Origin: Rhipidocladum racemiflorum
Lineage: Eukaryota; Streptophyta; Magnoliopsida; Poales; Poaceae
Length of the DNA: 64,000 bases
NCBI GenBank assembly: GCA_036346355.1
Contig: CM070572.1
Coordinates: 3,541,001 to 3,605,000 of the forward strand
Reading direction: 5' to 3'
The position numbers and the translations under genes were made by a program. Shown here in pieces: positions 46,715 to 57,794 of this stretch. Within the stretch, counting starts at the first letter, position 1; each line of letters starts with the position of its first letter. Below the pieces are notes generated by a model. That model worked only from the letters and a program-made list of their open reading frames with translations, did not search any database and was not told the DNA's origin.

Positions 46715-46967
46715 TTAGGCCATCTCCAACAGCATTCCTCAAATTTCATTCCCTATATCCTCATATACAGAATTCCCTATAAAGATTCCTTCCCTATATC
46801 TCTTTCCTCTCCAACAGCATTCCTCAAATCTCATTCTCTATTTTATCACTCCTATATTATAATGATATTTCATAACCGTCATATGAGCCACATTTAATTT
46901 TTAGCGGAAAAAATTTGACCGGCTATTTTTAATTGCAGGAATTTAAAAAATTTCATTCCCTCGGTCA

Positions 46968-47066
46968 TCGTAACGGCTATATTGTAACGGCAATATTGTA
47001 ACGGCTATATTGTAACGGCTATATTGTAACGGCTATATTGTAACTGGCTATATTATAACGGCTATA
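46968..47066. repeat. 15-bp minisatellite (TAACGGCTATATTG), ~6 units
   Basis: Tandem units near the left end of the Harbinger element with only single-base variants, upstream of the transposase start. Confidence 0.9.
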
Positions 47067-47146
47067 TTTTTAGGCTATATATACACGACCATTTACACTT
47101 CCAATCCTTGCCCCATATCTCAATGTTCATTATCTAGTATATCTCA

Positions 47147-48503
47147 ATGAGTCGTCGAACTTAGTTCAAGATTTCCTCTCCGAAGACTCATCGTCGGATG
47201 ACGACGATGAATCTCTTCTTCTGATAGCATATCTAGCACAACAACAAGATAAGTGTGTGAGTGGTCGACGCCATGGGGTTCTATTGTTGGCCATCAATAC
47301 ATACATCGCAATAGAGAGGAAGGGCATGCCAGTCGTATCTGAGACTATTTTGCTGATCCTCCTGGCCTACGGCCCAACTTTCTTTCTAGCGGAGGTTTAT
47401 GATGACAAATATTTCAATTGTTTGTATTTTTATTGATCATCTTTTCTATAGCTCATTCTTCTTTTAAGTGAGTTTAGAATGAGTCGTCACCTATTTCTTC
47501 GCATATTGCATCTTTGTAGAAACCCATGATGATTATTTTGTTCGTAAAAGGAATTGTCTTTGGAACTATCGGGTTATCTTCTTTACGTAAGGTAACCGCA
47601 GATTCAGGATGATAGCTTATGGAGTACCAGCAGATGCTATTGATGATTGTCTAAGGATTGCGTAAAATCGCCATAGAGAGTCTTAAAAGGTTTGTGCGAG
47701 CTATTATTGTCCTCTTTGGAGATGAGTATTTGAGATCTCCAAATGAGAATGATATCGCTAGATTACTTGCAATCGGTGAGGAAAGAGGTTTTCTGGAATG
47801 CTAGGAAGCATAGATTGCATGCATTGGAGGTGGAAAAATTGTCCTCTGACATGGCAAGGCTTGTATACTTGGGCATGTACACAAGCCAACAATAATTCTA
47901 GAAGCCGTTGCTTCACAAGATCTATGGATTTGGCATGCCTTTTTGGTTTACCAGGATCTCACAATGATATTAATGTTCTTCACCGTTCCCCTCTCTTATA
48001 AAGCTAGTCAAGGACAAGCGTCGGAAGTGAATTACACTATCAACTGGTCACAATTACACAATGGGGTACTATCTTGCGGATGGGATATATCCTGAATGGG
48101 CAACATTTGTGAAAACAATACCACTCCTCACGTGAATAAGAAGAAATATTTCTCCCAAGCTCAAGAGGCAGCTAGGAAGGACGTGGAACGAGCCTTTGGA
48201 GTTCTGCAATCTCGATTTGCAATTGTTCGAGGTCCAGCACGTTTCTGGGATCAACAAACACTAAGAGATATCATGACAGCTTGTGTCATCATGCACAACA
48301 TGATAGTTGAAGATGAGCGAGACGGAGGACCACTTGACTATAATTACGAAGGAATGGGAGAAACAGTTTCAGTGTCACACGAGCATACGCCTGAACTCTT
48401 TGAGTTTATTCAAACTCATCATTCCATTCGGAATAGGGAAACTCACCACCAGCTACAAAACGATCTAGTGGAGCACTTATGGCAACGTTATGGAGGGGTG
48501 TAA
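47147..48503 (+). pseudogene. PIF/Harbinger transposase, frameshifted
   Basis: The ATG at 47147 opens MSRRT and then, after a frame change, QDFLSEDSSSDDDDESLLL, the usual acidic start of plant PIF transposases. Later pieces include AYGVPADAIDDCLRI, LGSIDCMHWRWKNCP (first catalytic Asp region, about 47800), LPGSHNDINVLHRSPL (second Asp, about 47960), DGIYPEWATFVKTI, and QEAARKDVERAFGVLQSRFAIV (Glu region, about 48150). The end reads DLVEHLWQRYGG before TAA at 48503. Several one-base shifts separate these pieces, so the DDE nuclease cannot be made as read. The C-terminal 135 codons are still open. Confidence 0.88.
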
Positions 48504-48686
48504 TTCTATATGTTGTAATGTATTCAGTCATTAATCTATGTATTCAGTCATTCATCTATTGCAAAACAAGAATGCTGTGATTTCGAAATCAACCATCAAC
48601 CAAGATTGCATTGCAATATGTAAGTCCAGAACCTAAGGAATGAGGGACAAACTGATTCGTTCTTAAGCAAAACAAACAACCTTGGT

Positions 48687-49789
48687 TCAACCTGACCTAT
48701 TACATCTTCTAGCTATTATGTCGTTCTGCAAGCTCGTGTAATATTGTTTTTGTGTCTCAGTGCAGCGACTTAGATCAATGCCCATAATTCTCTCCTCCTC
48801 GACCATTTTCTTGAATTCAAGTTCATTTTTCTTGAATTCAAGCCTCTCTTTTTCTTGCTCAATTTTGACATTTTCTTGCTCAATCTTCGCTTGTTCTTGT
48901 GCATACAGTCGCTCATATCGCTCATATTTCTTCCTCTCTTTTATAATCTCAAGTTCCCTCTTTTCCTTTCTTAAATTTTCTAATGCTTCCATGTAAAGAT
49001 TAGTTGTTGGAGCAACTTCTTTACCTCGACGTAATCGTTCTTTCGCCGCCTTATGTCCAATTGGTCTACTTAAGTGATCATTTTCTGCATTAGGATGGTC
49101 CTCATCAAGATGAATTGCATTTGTGCTACAGGATCGAAGATCCCTGACTTCCGCTACTAGATGTCTTTTGCTTCTTCCGAGATAACCGAGCACACCACTT
49201 AGGATGGTATTGCAAAGTATTCCAAAGAATGTAAGAATGCGAACGATCGCCTTTCTTCCTCATGATACAAAGTTTTAGCTTGCATAATCTGTACAACCAC
49301 ACAAACAATATCTATGAGAACAACATCTACAAATAGGAAAGGTACATAGATTATGGACTAACCTTGTCCTGCTCAGTTAACCCGCTTTGATTTCGACGCT
49401 CAATCCGATCATGACACCCACAAAACTTGTTCATCGCTTCTTGAATAATGCACCATCGATGTGTAAGTGAAGCCTCGTGAGCGATCCGAGGTGAAAGTCT
49501 TGTACTCGTGGAAGTAGTCATGAATTCTTCTCCAATAAGTGGCACGGGATTGTTGGTTCCCTTGTATTGCATCAATACTAACATTAAGCCATCACGGAGA
49601 CCAACAAATTGTCTTCTTACTCAGAGAATTTTTTGATCTTCTATTATTTGCTTTTATTTGGGGACTATCCGTAAGCACTCGTGATGGTTGTGAACCAATT
49701 GGACTTTCCTGTGGAGAAGGTTCAGAACCATCCCAATCACGGAGTGCATCCCCTCCCTCACTCAACAGATTTATATAGAAGCCATCCAT
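48687..49789 (-). pseudogene. Harbinger ORF1 (Myb/SANT-like DNA-binding protein), broken
   Basis: The start at 49789 (MDGFYINLLSEGG) leads to a Pro/Ser-rich linker and then a trihelix-type region, KNFSEKED followed after a frame change by AWLNVSIDAIQGNNQS, TYWRRIHDY and HRWCIIQEA-NKFCGCH. Next comes a region with PKWC, and finally 49193-48687 with PIGHKAAKERLRRGK and a long Lys/Glu-rich coiled coil (KEKRELEIIKERKKYERYE). In PIF elements this accessory protein binds the ends and helps the transposase into the nucleus. Frame changes interrupt it at least twice, near 49590-49560 and 49190. Confidence 0.82.
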
Positions 49790-49848
49790 AATTTCTAATC
49801 TGACAACAACAAAATTTCTCAAGTTAACAAACAACATTGCAATATCTT

Positions 49849-49968
49849 AACAAGTTTAAACCAGTCTTAGCATCATTACATCATAGATAACAAGTCTATA
49901 CCAGTCTTAGCATCATTACATCATAGATAACAAGTCTAAACCAGTCTTAGCATCATTATATCATACAT
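49849..49968. repeat. 40-bp tandem repeat, three copies
   Basis: Units start AACAAGTYTAWACCAGTC and end ATCATAGAT or ATCATACAT, with two or three differences between units. They lie just upstream of ORF1 on the minus strand. Confidence 0.9.
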
Positions 49969-49993
49969 AACAACTGTTAACATTAATACAAGA

Positions 49994-50356
49994 CTAAAAC
50001 CTTCCCGAATCATCACTATCAAATTCGATACCCTCTTCTTCACAATACTGCCTGTCATCACGTTTATCCTCGTCATCACTCTGGTAGTCATAGGGAAGGC
50101 ACAACTCAGGGTCTACATCCTCTGCAATCTCTACTTCATCTCTTTGCATCAGTTCATGTGATTGTATGGCAACCTGCTCTAAGCTTCGAGTTATAGTTTC
50201 GATGTCCATCAAAAGGCTATTGAGTTCATTGGCACATTGACATGTGCCACTACTAAAATTGTCTTCTACAATTTTGTTAAGGTCCAATGCGATGCTCTCT
50301 ATTTGTTTTACTGTCCATGCCAAGCCTTTACCGAGCTTCTCTGGATCTTTGTCCAT
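49994..50356 (-). CDS. hypothetical acidic protein in the Harbinger element (120 aa)
   Basis: I do not recognise this protein. The frame runs from ATG at 50356 to TAG/TAA-type stop at 49994. Residues 1-75 (MDKDPEKLGKGLAWTVKQIE onward) look helical, with heptad-like Leu/Ile spacing and one CQC motif. Residues 76-120 are strongly acidic (EEEGIEFDSDDSGRF end). It lies 200 bp upstream of ORF1, on the same strand and between the same element ends. It may be a captured host fragment, an upstream exon of ORF1, or a chance frame. It is one of the few uninterrupted frames in this element. Confidence 0.4.
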   Translation of the reverse strand: MDKDPEKLGKGLAWTVKQIESIALDLNKIVEDNFSSGTCQCANELNSLLMDIETITRSLEQVAIQSHELMQRDEVEIAEDVDPELCLPYDYQSDDEDKRDDRQYCEEEGIEFDSDDSGRF

Positions 50357-50503
50357 CTACACATTGCAAGCAATATACAACAGCTTAAACCACACATTGG
50401 AAGCAACTATACCCCAAGCAAAGACAACAAACAATTGACAACAATGTGCAATTTGGCAGGTTTATGTACTAAATCAAGTCTAATATGCGGCCCTGATTTC
50501 TAA

Positions 50504-52260
50504 TGAAGTCTAAATCAATTTTTAGCATTGAGCAAATGGCGAGGATGCTGCTAAAGTAACACACCACTTTTATCTACGACCCTGGCTGTAGTACATCAAG
50601 TCTTCAACTAACACCTAATTCCAAAAACTTACCGACAAGATACACTGTCATTGCTAATATCTTGTCAAACTCAACAAAGACCTTTATGCTTTACAAGCAT
50701 CTGAGACAACCACTCTTTCGAAGTTAAAAATAACAATGAGAACCGACCAAACAGAAACATGAACGCTGCAGTAATTACCACCACAGATTTACAGATTCAA
50801 ACAATTACCACCAATGCAACATCTTGATAAATCAAGCGAAACATGAACGCTGCAATAAAGAAAATCTTGAGATTCGGACATCCTAATATAGGGATAAGCT
50901 TATATTGAAATTGCCACTAAACAAATAAACAATCGAGATAAATGTCCTGCAAATTTTATCCAATATATTGCGAAGCATAATCTATTTTAATCAGTTCCAA
51001 AAGTTAGATAGTCTGCTCTGATAATGACACCAATATGTTATCCTTGAAATCGAGCATTTTTCAAGGCAAAACCTTGAAATCGTAACAAATGTCAAGAAAA
51101 TGATAAATTCATAAATCTAAACTAAAGGCCCTGAATTTGGAGCAGTTTTATCATAACCAACTTCTAAGCATGGACTATATAAGTAAAAGCGAAAGGCATC
51201 TTCATTTCTCACGTTAGCAAGCATGTAATATCTCTTATTCTCTTATGGTCATATGGATACTCATACCACAAGACACATGTCATGTGTCTCGGATCTATGT
51301 CAGCAAAATTGATAATAAATTCATAGTTAGACAAAACTAAAGGACTTATTTCGGGGAGCTCAATGAAAATAGGCTATCTCATATTTGTTTGATAAAAAAT
51401 GGTGTTAAATTGGATAACCTAACAGGGTTGCTGCAATTATCCACATCATGTTTAAGCAAGTTAAACTATTCCTTTCCTGCCTCTTGGAGAATACATTTTC
51501 TTCATAAATTATTTACTCCAAAAATTGACTAGTTGCTATGTCGAAGATCGAATAATCTCACTGATCAAACTAAACTACAAGTGCTACTTGGAAGAAGATC
51601 CTTTACCTACAAAGCTACAATTGGTCAAGAAAAGGATGAATAATCGATCTTGAAAATCTTGACACGCTGGCATCATATATAATTACCTTCCGAATAAGGA
51701 ACAAATAGCATGTGATCACCGAGGCGAATCATGAAATAAAACGAAAGAACCAACATATGACAACTTAGAGAGTTATTCCTAATAAGAACGAGAATCATAA
51801 TTATCTATCACCAAACCGAAATGTTAAGATGTTAGGAGCATCAACAACCTCAAATACTTTTGTTGACCACATTTCCCCTCGATATTATAGGCGTAACAAC
51901 TCATTATCCTCGCCCTCGAGGTCGATTGCATGCTAACGAGTGCTACATACAATATATAAATAATATCCCTAACATAACTAGTATGTGGAAATAACAATGT
52001 CATTACACAAGTATCGAGGTGTAACACGCTGAGCAGAAAGTGCTGATCACAATCTTCCATTATTATCCGTGGTGATATGATATTCAATTATTATCCATTG
52101 TTTTATCAGCACTACATGGCAGAACTTACACCTTGATGAGAGTTGAGAGGTGTAAGGCAATCAATGAAATGAATTACTCGGCTATGTCGAAGATCGAATA
52201 ATCTCACTGATCAAACTATTCTACAAGTGCTACTTGGAAGAAGATCCTTTACCTACAGGC
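50504..52260. other. non-coding part of the Harbinger element
   Basis: AT-rich with no supported gene. It contains a direct repeat of 84 bp, 51535-51618 and 52181-52264 (start GCTATGTCGAAGATCG), with few differences, flanking about 560 bp. Confidence 0.5.
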
Positions 52261-52379
52261 TACATCTTGCTAATTAGTCTGTTGGCGCAGGATTGATAGT
52301 TGCTAACAAAGAAAGGGAACGGAGGAGCCAGTCATTCAATCTAAATGCCAATAAGGAGAGGGAAGAGAGGGATTTACCG

Positions 52380-52690
52380 GCGAGGATGGCGCGGCGACGA
52401 GGACCGCGTCGAGGATGGCGCGACGACGACGACGAGGACCGCGTCGAGGATGGCGCGGCGACGCTGCCGAGGATGGCGCGCGACGCAGGTCCGCTGCGAG
52501 GATGGCGCTGGCGACGCAGGTCCGCCGAGATGGCGCGGCGACGCAGGTCCGCGACGACGACGGCGACGAGGACCGCGTCGAGGATGGCGCGGCGACGAGG
52601 TCCGGGACGAGGATGGCGCGGCGACGACGACGAAGCGGTGGCGAGGACGGGTCGAAGACGGAGCGGTGGCGACGACGGAGGCCCAGATCT
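52380..52690. repeat. GC-rich minisatellite (GAGGATGGCGCGGCGACG)
   Basis: Irregular units of about 30-45 bp built from GAGGATGGCGCG, GCGACGACGA and CAGGTCCGC words. All reading frames are open because of composition, giving overlapping Arg-rich or Ser-rich frames on both strands that I do not regard as genes. Confidence 0.85.
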
Positions 52691-52921
52691 ATCGCCGCTC
52701 ACGTTCCTCACCGCGCGGGAGGGATAATCGTTCGATTCGAGATGGGATCGGGAAGGCGATGGGAGCGGAGAGAATCTGAAATTTGAGATTCTCTCTCCGT
52801 TACGTAAATATGGGGAAGGAGATCGGTAATCTGTTGGAAGGCATTCTGATGAGGAACTACAGTGCAATATTCCTCATTTCAATGGATGAGGAAGGGGATA
52901 GGTAAGCTGTTGGAGTTGGCC

Positions 52922-53342
52922 TACTGCTAAGCTCGCGGCGTGATGTCTTCTATTCTAGCACGGTTCCTCCCGGATCACCGAATCGTCACGCTTTTCCGTA
53001 AAACAAAACCAAAAGCCAATGAAAAGCTCATTAATCCTGGATCACTGAGCCGGAGACCTCGAGCTGTACGCCCCGAGCACGCAAAGATAAATGCGCCCCC
53101 CTCCGCTTAAAATACAGCTCCACAGGCAAAGATACGAATCACTGACAAGTGGCCCCATAATTTATGTCCCCACCGATCGGTCTCAGGGACACGAAACGCA
53201 GGGAAGCCTCCGGGTGCGCGGAGCCGAGGCTGGGGGAGTCATATCCGGAGTCGGGTGACGCATACAAGGGCGTGTGCGTGTCCCGATCGGACGACTGGGA
53301 ACGCAACCGCGGCGGATATATACCTCTCCTCCGCCTCATTCC
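52922..53342 (+). promoter_or_regulatory. upstream region of the leucine aminopeptidase gene
   Basis: The 420 bp between the Harbinger end and the start codon should contain the promoter and 5' UTR. A possible TATA sequence, GATATATACC, lies at 53313-53322, about 25 bp before the ATG, which is too close for a normal TATA box with UTR. I do not assign a start site. Confidence 0.35.
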
Positions 53343-56300
53343 ATGGCCTCCGCCGCATCCACCTCCGCCGCCTTCGCGTACCGCCTGCTCCGCCGCTCTT
53401 CGCCGCGCCGCCTCTCGTGCGTGCCCGCGGTCCTGTCCGCTCGCCCGTCGTCGTCGTCGTCGTTCGGCATCGGCCACCTCCGCCGGCCTCTCGGCCACCG
53501 CCCTCGGATGGGACACACCGTCGCCGCTGCCGCCGCGGCCCCCGCGCTCGGCCTCACCAAGGCCAACGCCGTCGAGCCGCCTCAGGTGTGTGTGCGTGTT
53601 TGTGTGTGCGCGAGCGAGTTGGATTGTTGTCGATTCGTCTGCTGGTACTCCCTGTAGATTAGGAAAGTTGCTACCTTTCGTTGGCTTGATCAGGACTTGC
53701 TGTTGAAACACAGAAGAATTGCTAGATCGGGATCGAATTAGTGTTTCATACGCAAAATTGCATCTTTGTTTAGATTCGCCGATTTGCCTCGTGCGAAGTC
53801 GCTGCTTTTACTGCAGTGAGCTCAACCTGTGCTCTCCTCTTCTTCTTGTAGGTTACTTTTGCCGCTAAAGACGTCGAATTCTCCGATTGGAAGGGAGATA
53901 TACTCGCCGTTGCGGTGACAGAGAAGGACCTGTCCAAAGGCTCGGACTCCAAATTCGAGAATGCCTTGTTGAAGAAGCTGGACGATCAGCTCGGCGGTCT
54001 CCTGTCCGAGGCTTCCGCGGAGGAGGATTTCACCGGGAAAGCCGGGCAATCGGTGGTCCTCCGTCTACCGGGGCAGGGTTTCAAGAGGGTGGGTCTGGTT
54101 GGCCTTGGCCAGAACGCCCCGTCCACCACCGCAGCTTGCCGGGGCATCGGTGAATCTGTGGCATCAGTTGCCAAATCTGCTCAAGCTAGCAGCGCTGCTA
54201 TTGTTCTTGCATCCCCCAGTGGGATCCAGGAAGAGTTCAAGCTGAACGCTGCTGTAGCAATTGCTTCTGGTACTGTGATGCTCCTGCACATGTTTTTTTT
54301 TCTGATGGGATGGTTATGGCAGGCATTGACTTGATGCTGGATCGTCTGTCCATTTGAATTGCAGGAACTGTGCTTGGATTGTATGAGGACAGCAGATACA
54401 AGTCTGAGTGGAAGAAGGTGCATCTTGAACATGTAGATCTTATTGGATTAGGTTCCGGTCCGGTGGTGGACCGGAAACTTAAGTATGCCAATGATCTTTC
54501 CTCAGGCGTGATATTTGGTAAAGAGCTTGTAAACTCACCTGCAAATGTCCTTACCCCTGGTAAGTAGGGTCTTTTAGTCAAACAGTGAATGCTGTTCATA
54601 GATTTCATTACGATGTTTATTTCCTCACTCGTTGTCCTTTCAGCTGTGCTTGCGGAGGAGGCATCAAAGATTGCTTCTACATACAATGATGTATTCACTG
54701 CCACAATATTAGATGTGGAGAAATGCAGAGAGTTAAAGATGGGCTCCTACTTGGGAGTTGCTGCAGCTTCTGCAAATCCTCCTCACTTTATCCACCTGTG
54801 CTACAAACCCCCTGGTGGGGATGCCAAGAGAAAGCTGGCTATTGTTGGGAAGGGTCTAACTTTTGACAGGTTTGTACTTTCTGCATATTTCATGGATTAT
54901 TACACTGGCAGGCATGATTGAAAATAGATATGTCATCTTATATGTGCTTTGTCATGTTGGTAGAACATTTTATGAGGATATTAATAACTGCTAGTTCTTA
55001 CACGATTCACCAATTTGTCTGCAGTGGTGGCTACAACATTAAGACTGGACCAGGCTGCAGTATTGAGCTGATGAAGTTTGACATGGGAGGCTCTGCAGCG
55101 GTATTTGGGGCAGCAAAAGCTTTGGGCCAAATCAAGCCTTCTGGAGTAGAGGTACTTTAGTTTTCAACTACTTGTATGAATATTCTCTACCTTTTAGTTT
55201 ATTTGCTAATTACTTCCTTTCACACAGGTTCATTTTATTGTCGCTGCCTGTGAAAATATGATTAGTGGCACAGGCATGAGGCCTGGTGACATTGTGACGG
55301 CTTCTAACGGGAAGACGATTGAGGTATGTTTCTAGTAATAGTGTGACGTTTATCCTGCTTGTTAGTAATATTGTCTAAGCAGGTCCTAGATGTACTGTTC
55401 TTATTATCCAGTCTGTCCACTGTATTGTGTTAGGCAATGTATTCATTTGTAAAGATGATTCTTCAGGTAAATAACACTGATGCGGAGGGAAGGCTTACAC
55501 TTGCTGACGCTTTGGTCTATGCTTGTAATCAAGGTGTTGACAAGGTATTGGATTATTTATATAGATGCCATGATTGGTTCATATAATTGCCATTTGGATG
55601 CTTTGATGGTTGCTATGTAATTTTTTTTTTATGCCAGAATCTGCATTGGACATTGCTGATGTAGTTGTAATCCTAAACTTAATTCCTTGTTCTAGGATCG
55701 TAGGATGCTAATTTATTTGCTAGGCCCTATCTGGAGAAACATGATTTATCCAGTTGCGCTATTCCATTTCGACAGGAAAAAAACGCACTACAATGAAGAT
55801 GAACCATATTTTGTGCTAAATGATTTATACAGTCAATTGCGCTCGTCATCTCTAGTGGAAGATAATTGGGGATAAGAAATTAAAATACAGAAGTGCTGTT
55901 CGTGGTTATGTAAAATATGGTTTTCACTTTAATGGTCTATTTTCAGACTTTATATGCACTTGCAGCCTTCTGGAAGGCTATATGGACCATGGCTTGCAAC
56001 TTTGCATGTATCTTGCTTGATCTACTGACTTCTATTATTGCCACATGCAGATTATTGATCTGGCAACACTAACCGGTGCCTGTGTTGTTGCACTTGGACC
56101 TAGCATTGCTGGTAAGTTCAACCAAATACTATCTCATCTGCACTCTTCTCCACTAACTATAATTCTTAGTCCTTCCAAGATGGAATAGTGGGTTCTTTTG
56201 TTGTATTGCATACTAAAAGAAATATTTTTTTATAGGGATTTTCACACCAAGTGATGAACTAGCCAAGGAAGTCGCCGCGGCATCTGAGGTATCAGGAGAG

Positions 56301-56803
56301 AAGTTCTGGAGAATGCCACTGGAAGAAAGCTATTGGGAGTCGATGAAGTCCGGTGTTGCTGATATGGTCAACACGGGCGGTCGGCAGGGCGGTTCTATCA
56401 CTGCTGCACTATTCCTGAAACAGGTATGGTATCTCTTTGTTATGCCTAGTTGCTTACTTCCATCTGGCTCCTGGGATAAAGTTTGAGCATCGTACTCTAT
56501 ACTCTATAGATATGCATCTTTCCTTGTTCCAGGTTGATGCTGCCGCCACTTGGCCATAAATGATCAAGCTGTTCATTGGGAACAACAAGTCACATTCTTA
56601 GTTCTAGGTTCACCACTCTTATCAAGACTGGATTTTCTGCAGCATCCTAATGGAGCTCACGCTTCTCCTTGCAGTTTGTGGATGAGAAGGTCCAGTGGAT
56701 GCACATCGACATGGCTGGGCCAGTGTGGAACGACAAGAAGCGGGCGGCCACCGGATTCGGCGTCTCCACCTTGGTGGAGTGGGTTCTCAAGAACTCATCT
56801 TGA
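53343..56803 (+). CDS. LAP2: leucine aminopeptidase, chloroplast type (peptidase M17)
   Basis: This two-metal exopeptidase removes N-terminal residues from peptides; plant forms act mostly in plastids as hexamers. Exons: 53343-53585, 53852-54269, 54365-54559, 54644-54869, 55025-55151, 55228-55323, 55467-55544, 56051-56111, 56236-56423 and 56675-56803. They total 1761 nt, or 586 aa, and all phases agree. Residues 1 to about 60 are rich in Ala, Ser and Arg with few acids, a plausible transit peptide. The M17 metal and catalytic set is complete: Lys355 and Asp360 (GKGLTFDSGG, whose Ser codon is split by intron 4), Lys367, Asp380 (MKFDMGG), and Asp440/Glu442/Arg444 in the family signature NTDAEGRL. 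The start is the first ATG after a GC-rich leader and gives the transit peptide. All introns are GT-AG. The gene appears intact. The number 2 in the symbol follows rice usage from memory. Confidence 0.94.
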
Positions 56804-57344
56804 AGAACTTATTTCCCTGCTTTCCAAAGATAATATTATGAAAGTGCAAATCACCGAAGGAATGGGAATTGCCTGGTGTGGGAAGGGAGGGTTTTTATAG
56901 CTAAAAACTGCAAATCAGCCACTTTTGGCGTATGAAGGAAGACCAAAAAAAAAAAGAGAGACGGAGTGTTGGATCGATAAAAAGAAAAAAAAAAAAAAAA
57001 AAAAAGAGTGCCGTGTAGCGCGCTCTCTGTCGAAGTGAAATAAAGTTGTTCCAAAGCGTAGCAGATGCATGTCCTGCTGCCGTGTGTTTTCGTGGTGACA
57101 AAGCGGTCTCGTTTTTGCGCTTGGCATCGTGCCTTCTAGTTCTCCCTAACCCTATGATGCGTTTTCGGGGGCGAGCAGCACAACGTAGCTCATGCGTGCG
57201 GTGCTTCTCTGCGACCCGCGAGGCGAGGCCATACAACTGTGTGGCGGAGGGAAAACGAAGGTGGATGGCGATCTGTGGGGTTGGATGATGGTGCAAAACA
57301 AAAGGTGAACGACGACTTGACTACTTGAGCATGATGGTGGAAGC
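56804..57344 (+). other. aminopeptidase 3' flank
   Basis: Contains the 3' UTR and a poly(A) tract at 56983-57005. No other gene recognised. Confidence 0.45.
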
Positions 57345-57640
57345 ATGGATCCGAATTTCGGTTTTAGAACCAATCTCGGTGATTTCGATCGAAATTCTGA
57401 TAATTTTTTTTACCAGATTTTAATTTTTGCGGCGTGTATTTGGTTAGATTTAAGGTTATGGCCATTCACAAAAAAAATTTACGTACTTTTTATCGGTTCA
57501 AATTGGCCGAAATCCCGGTTGAATAATGATTAGATTCAAAATTTGATTTTTGGATTTCGTCTAGATTTTATTTGAAATTTTGAAATCTCGTCGAGATTTT
57601 GAATTTCGGTCACCTCCGATAAACCGAAAACAAAATTTGA
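57345..57640. mobile_element. fragment of the AAATTTCGG hAT-like family
   Basis: Words such as GATCCGAATTTCGG, GAAATCTCGTCGAGATTT and GAATTTCGGTCA recall the elements at 44965-45472 and 31604-31829. No clean ends or target duplication were found. Confidence 0.4.
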
Positions 57641-57794
57641 AACTTTGGATGAAAGGCGCGGCAGATTCAACCGGAAAACGCGGGGAGGGAGAGACCGGAG
57701 ATTGGGTCCTGTACTCCTGTTCCATGAATCGAATGAAAATCCGTATGGCGCCCACACCATTGAAGAACAAGTTCACTAAGTTAGTGAAGTTACA

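Larger units (their letters stand above)
46718..52921. mobile_element. PIF/Harbinger transposon (6.2 kb), decayed
   Basis: The left end GGCCATCTCCAACAGC and the inverted right end GCTGTTGGAGTTGGCC differ at one base. The left flank is TTA; on the right the bases are TAC, so the duplication is imperfect. Inside lie a PIF-type DDE transposase on the plus strand and a Myb/SANT-like ORF1 on the minus strand, arranged tail to tail, plus an extra minus-strand frame at 50356-49994. Both recognised genes are interrupted. The ends are of the same type as the nearby Tourist MITEs, which such an element could once have mobilised. Confidence 0.8.

Noticed and set aside
46968..47066. CRISPR-like regular repeat
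   Set aside because: Units are contiguous with no unique spacers, and the genome is eukaryotic; it is a minisatellite. The same applies to 15220-15700 and 49849-49968.
51535..52264. LTR pair of a small retrotransposon
   Set aside because: The 84-bp direct repeats lack TG...CA ends, primer site and polypurine tract.
52274..52867. 197-codon minus-strand frame and plus-strand partners
   Set aside because: Produced by the GC-rich minisatellite; repetitive Arg/Ser sequence only.
53139..53711. Long frames on both strands over aminopeptidase exon 1
   Set aside because: The exon with transit peptide and in-phase donor at 53585 explains this segment; the others are shadows.
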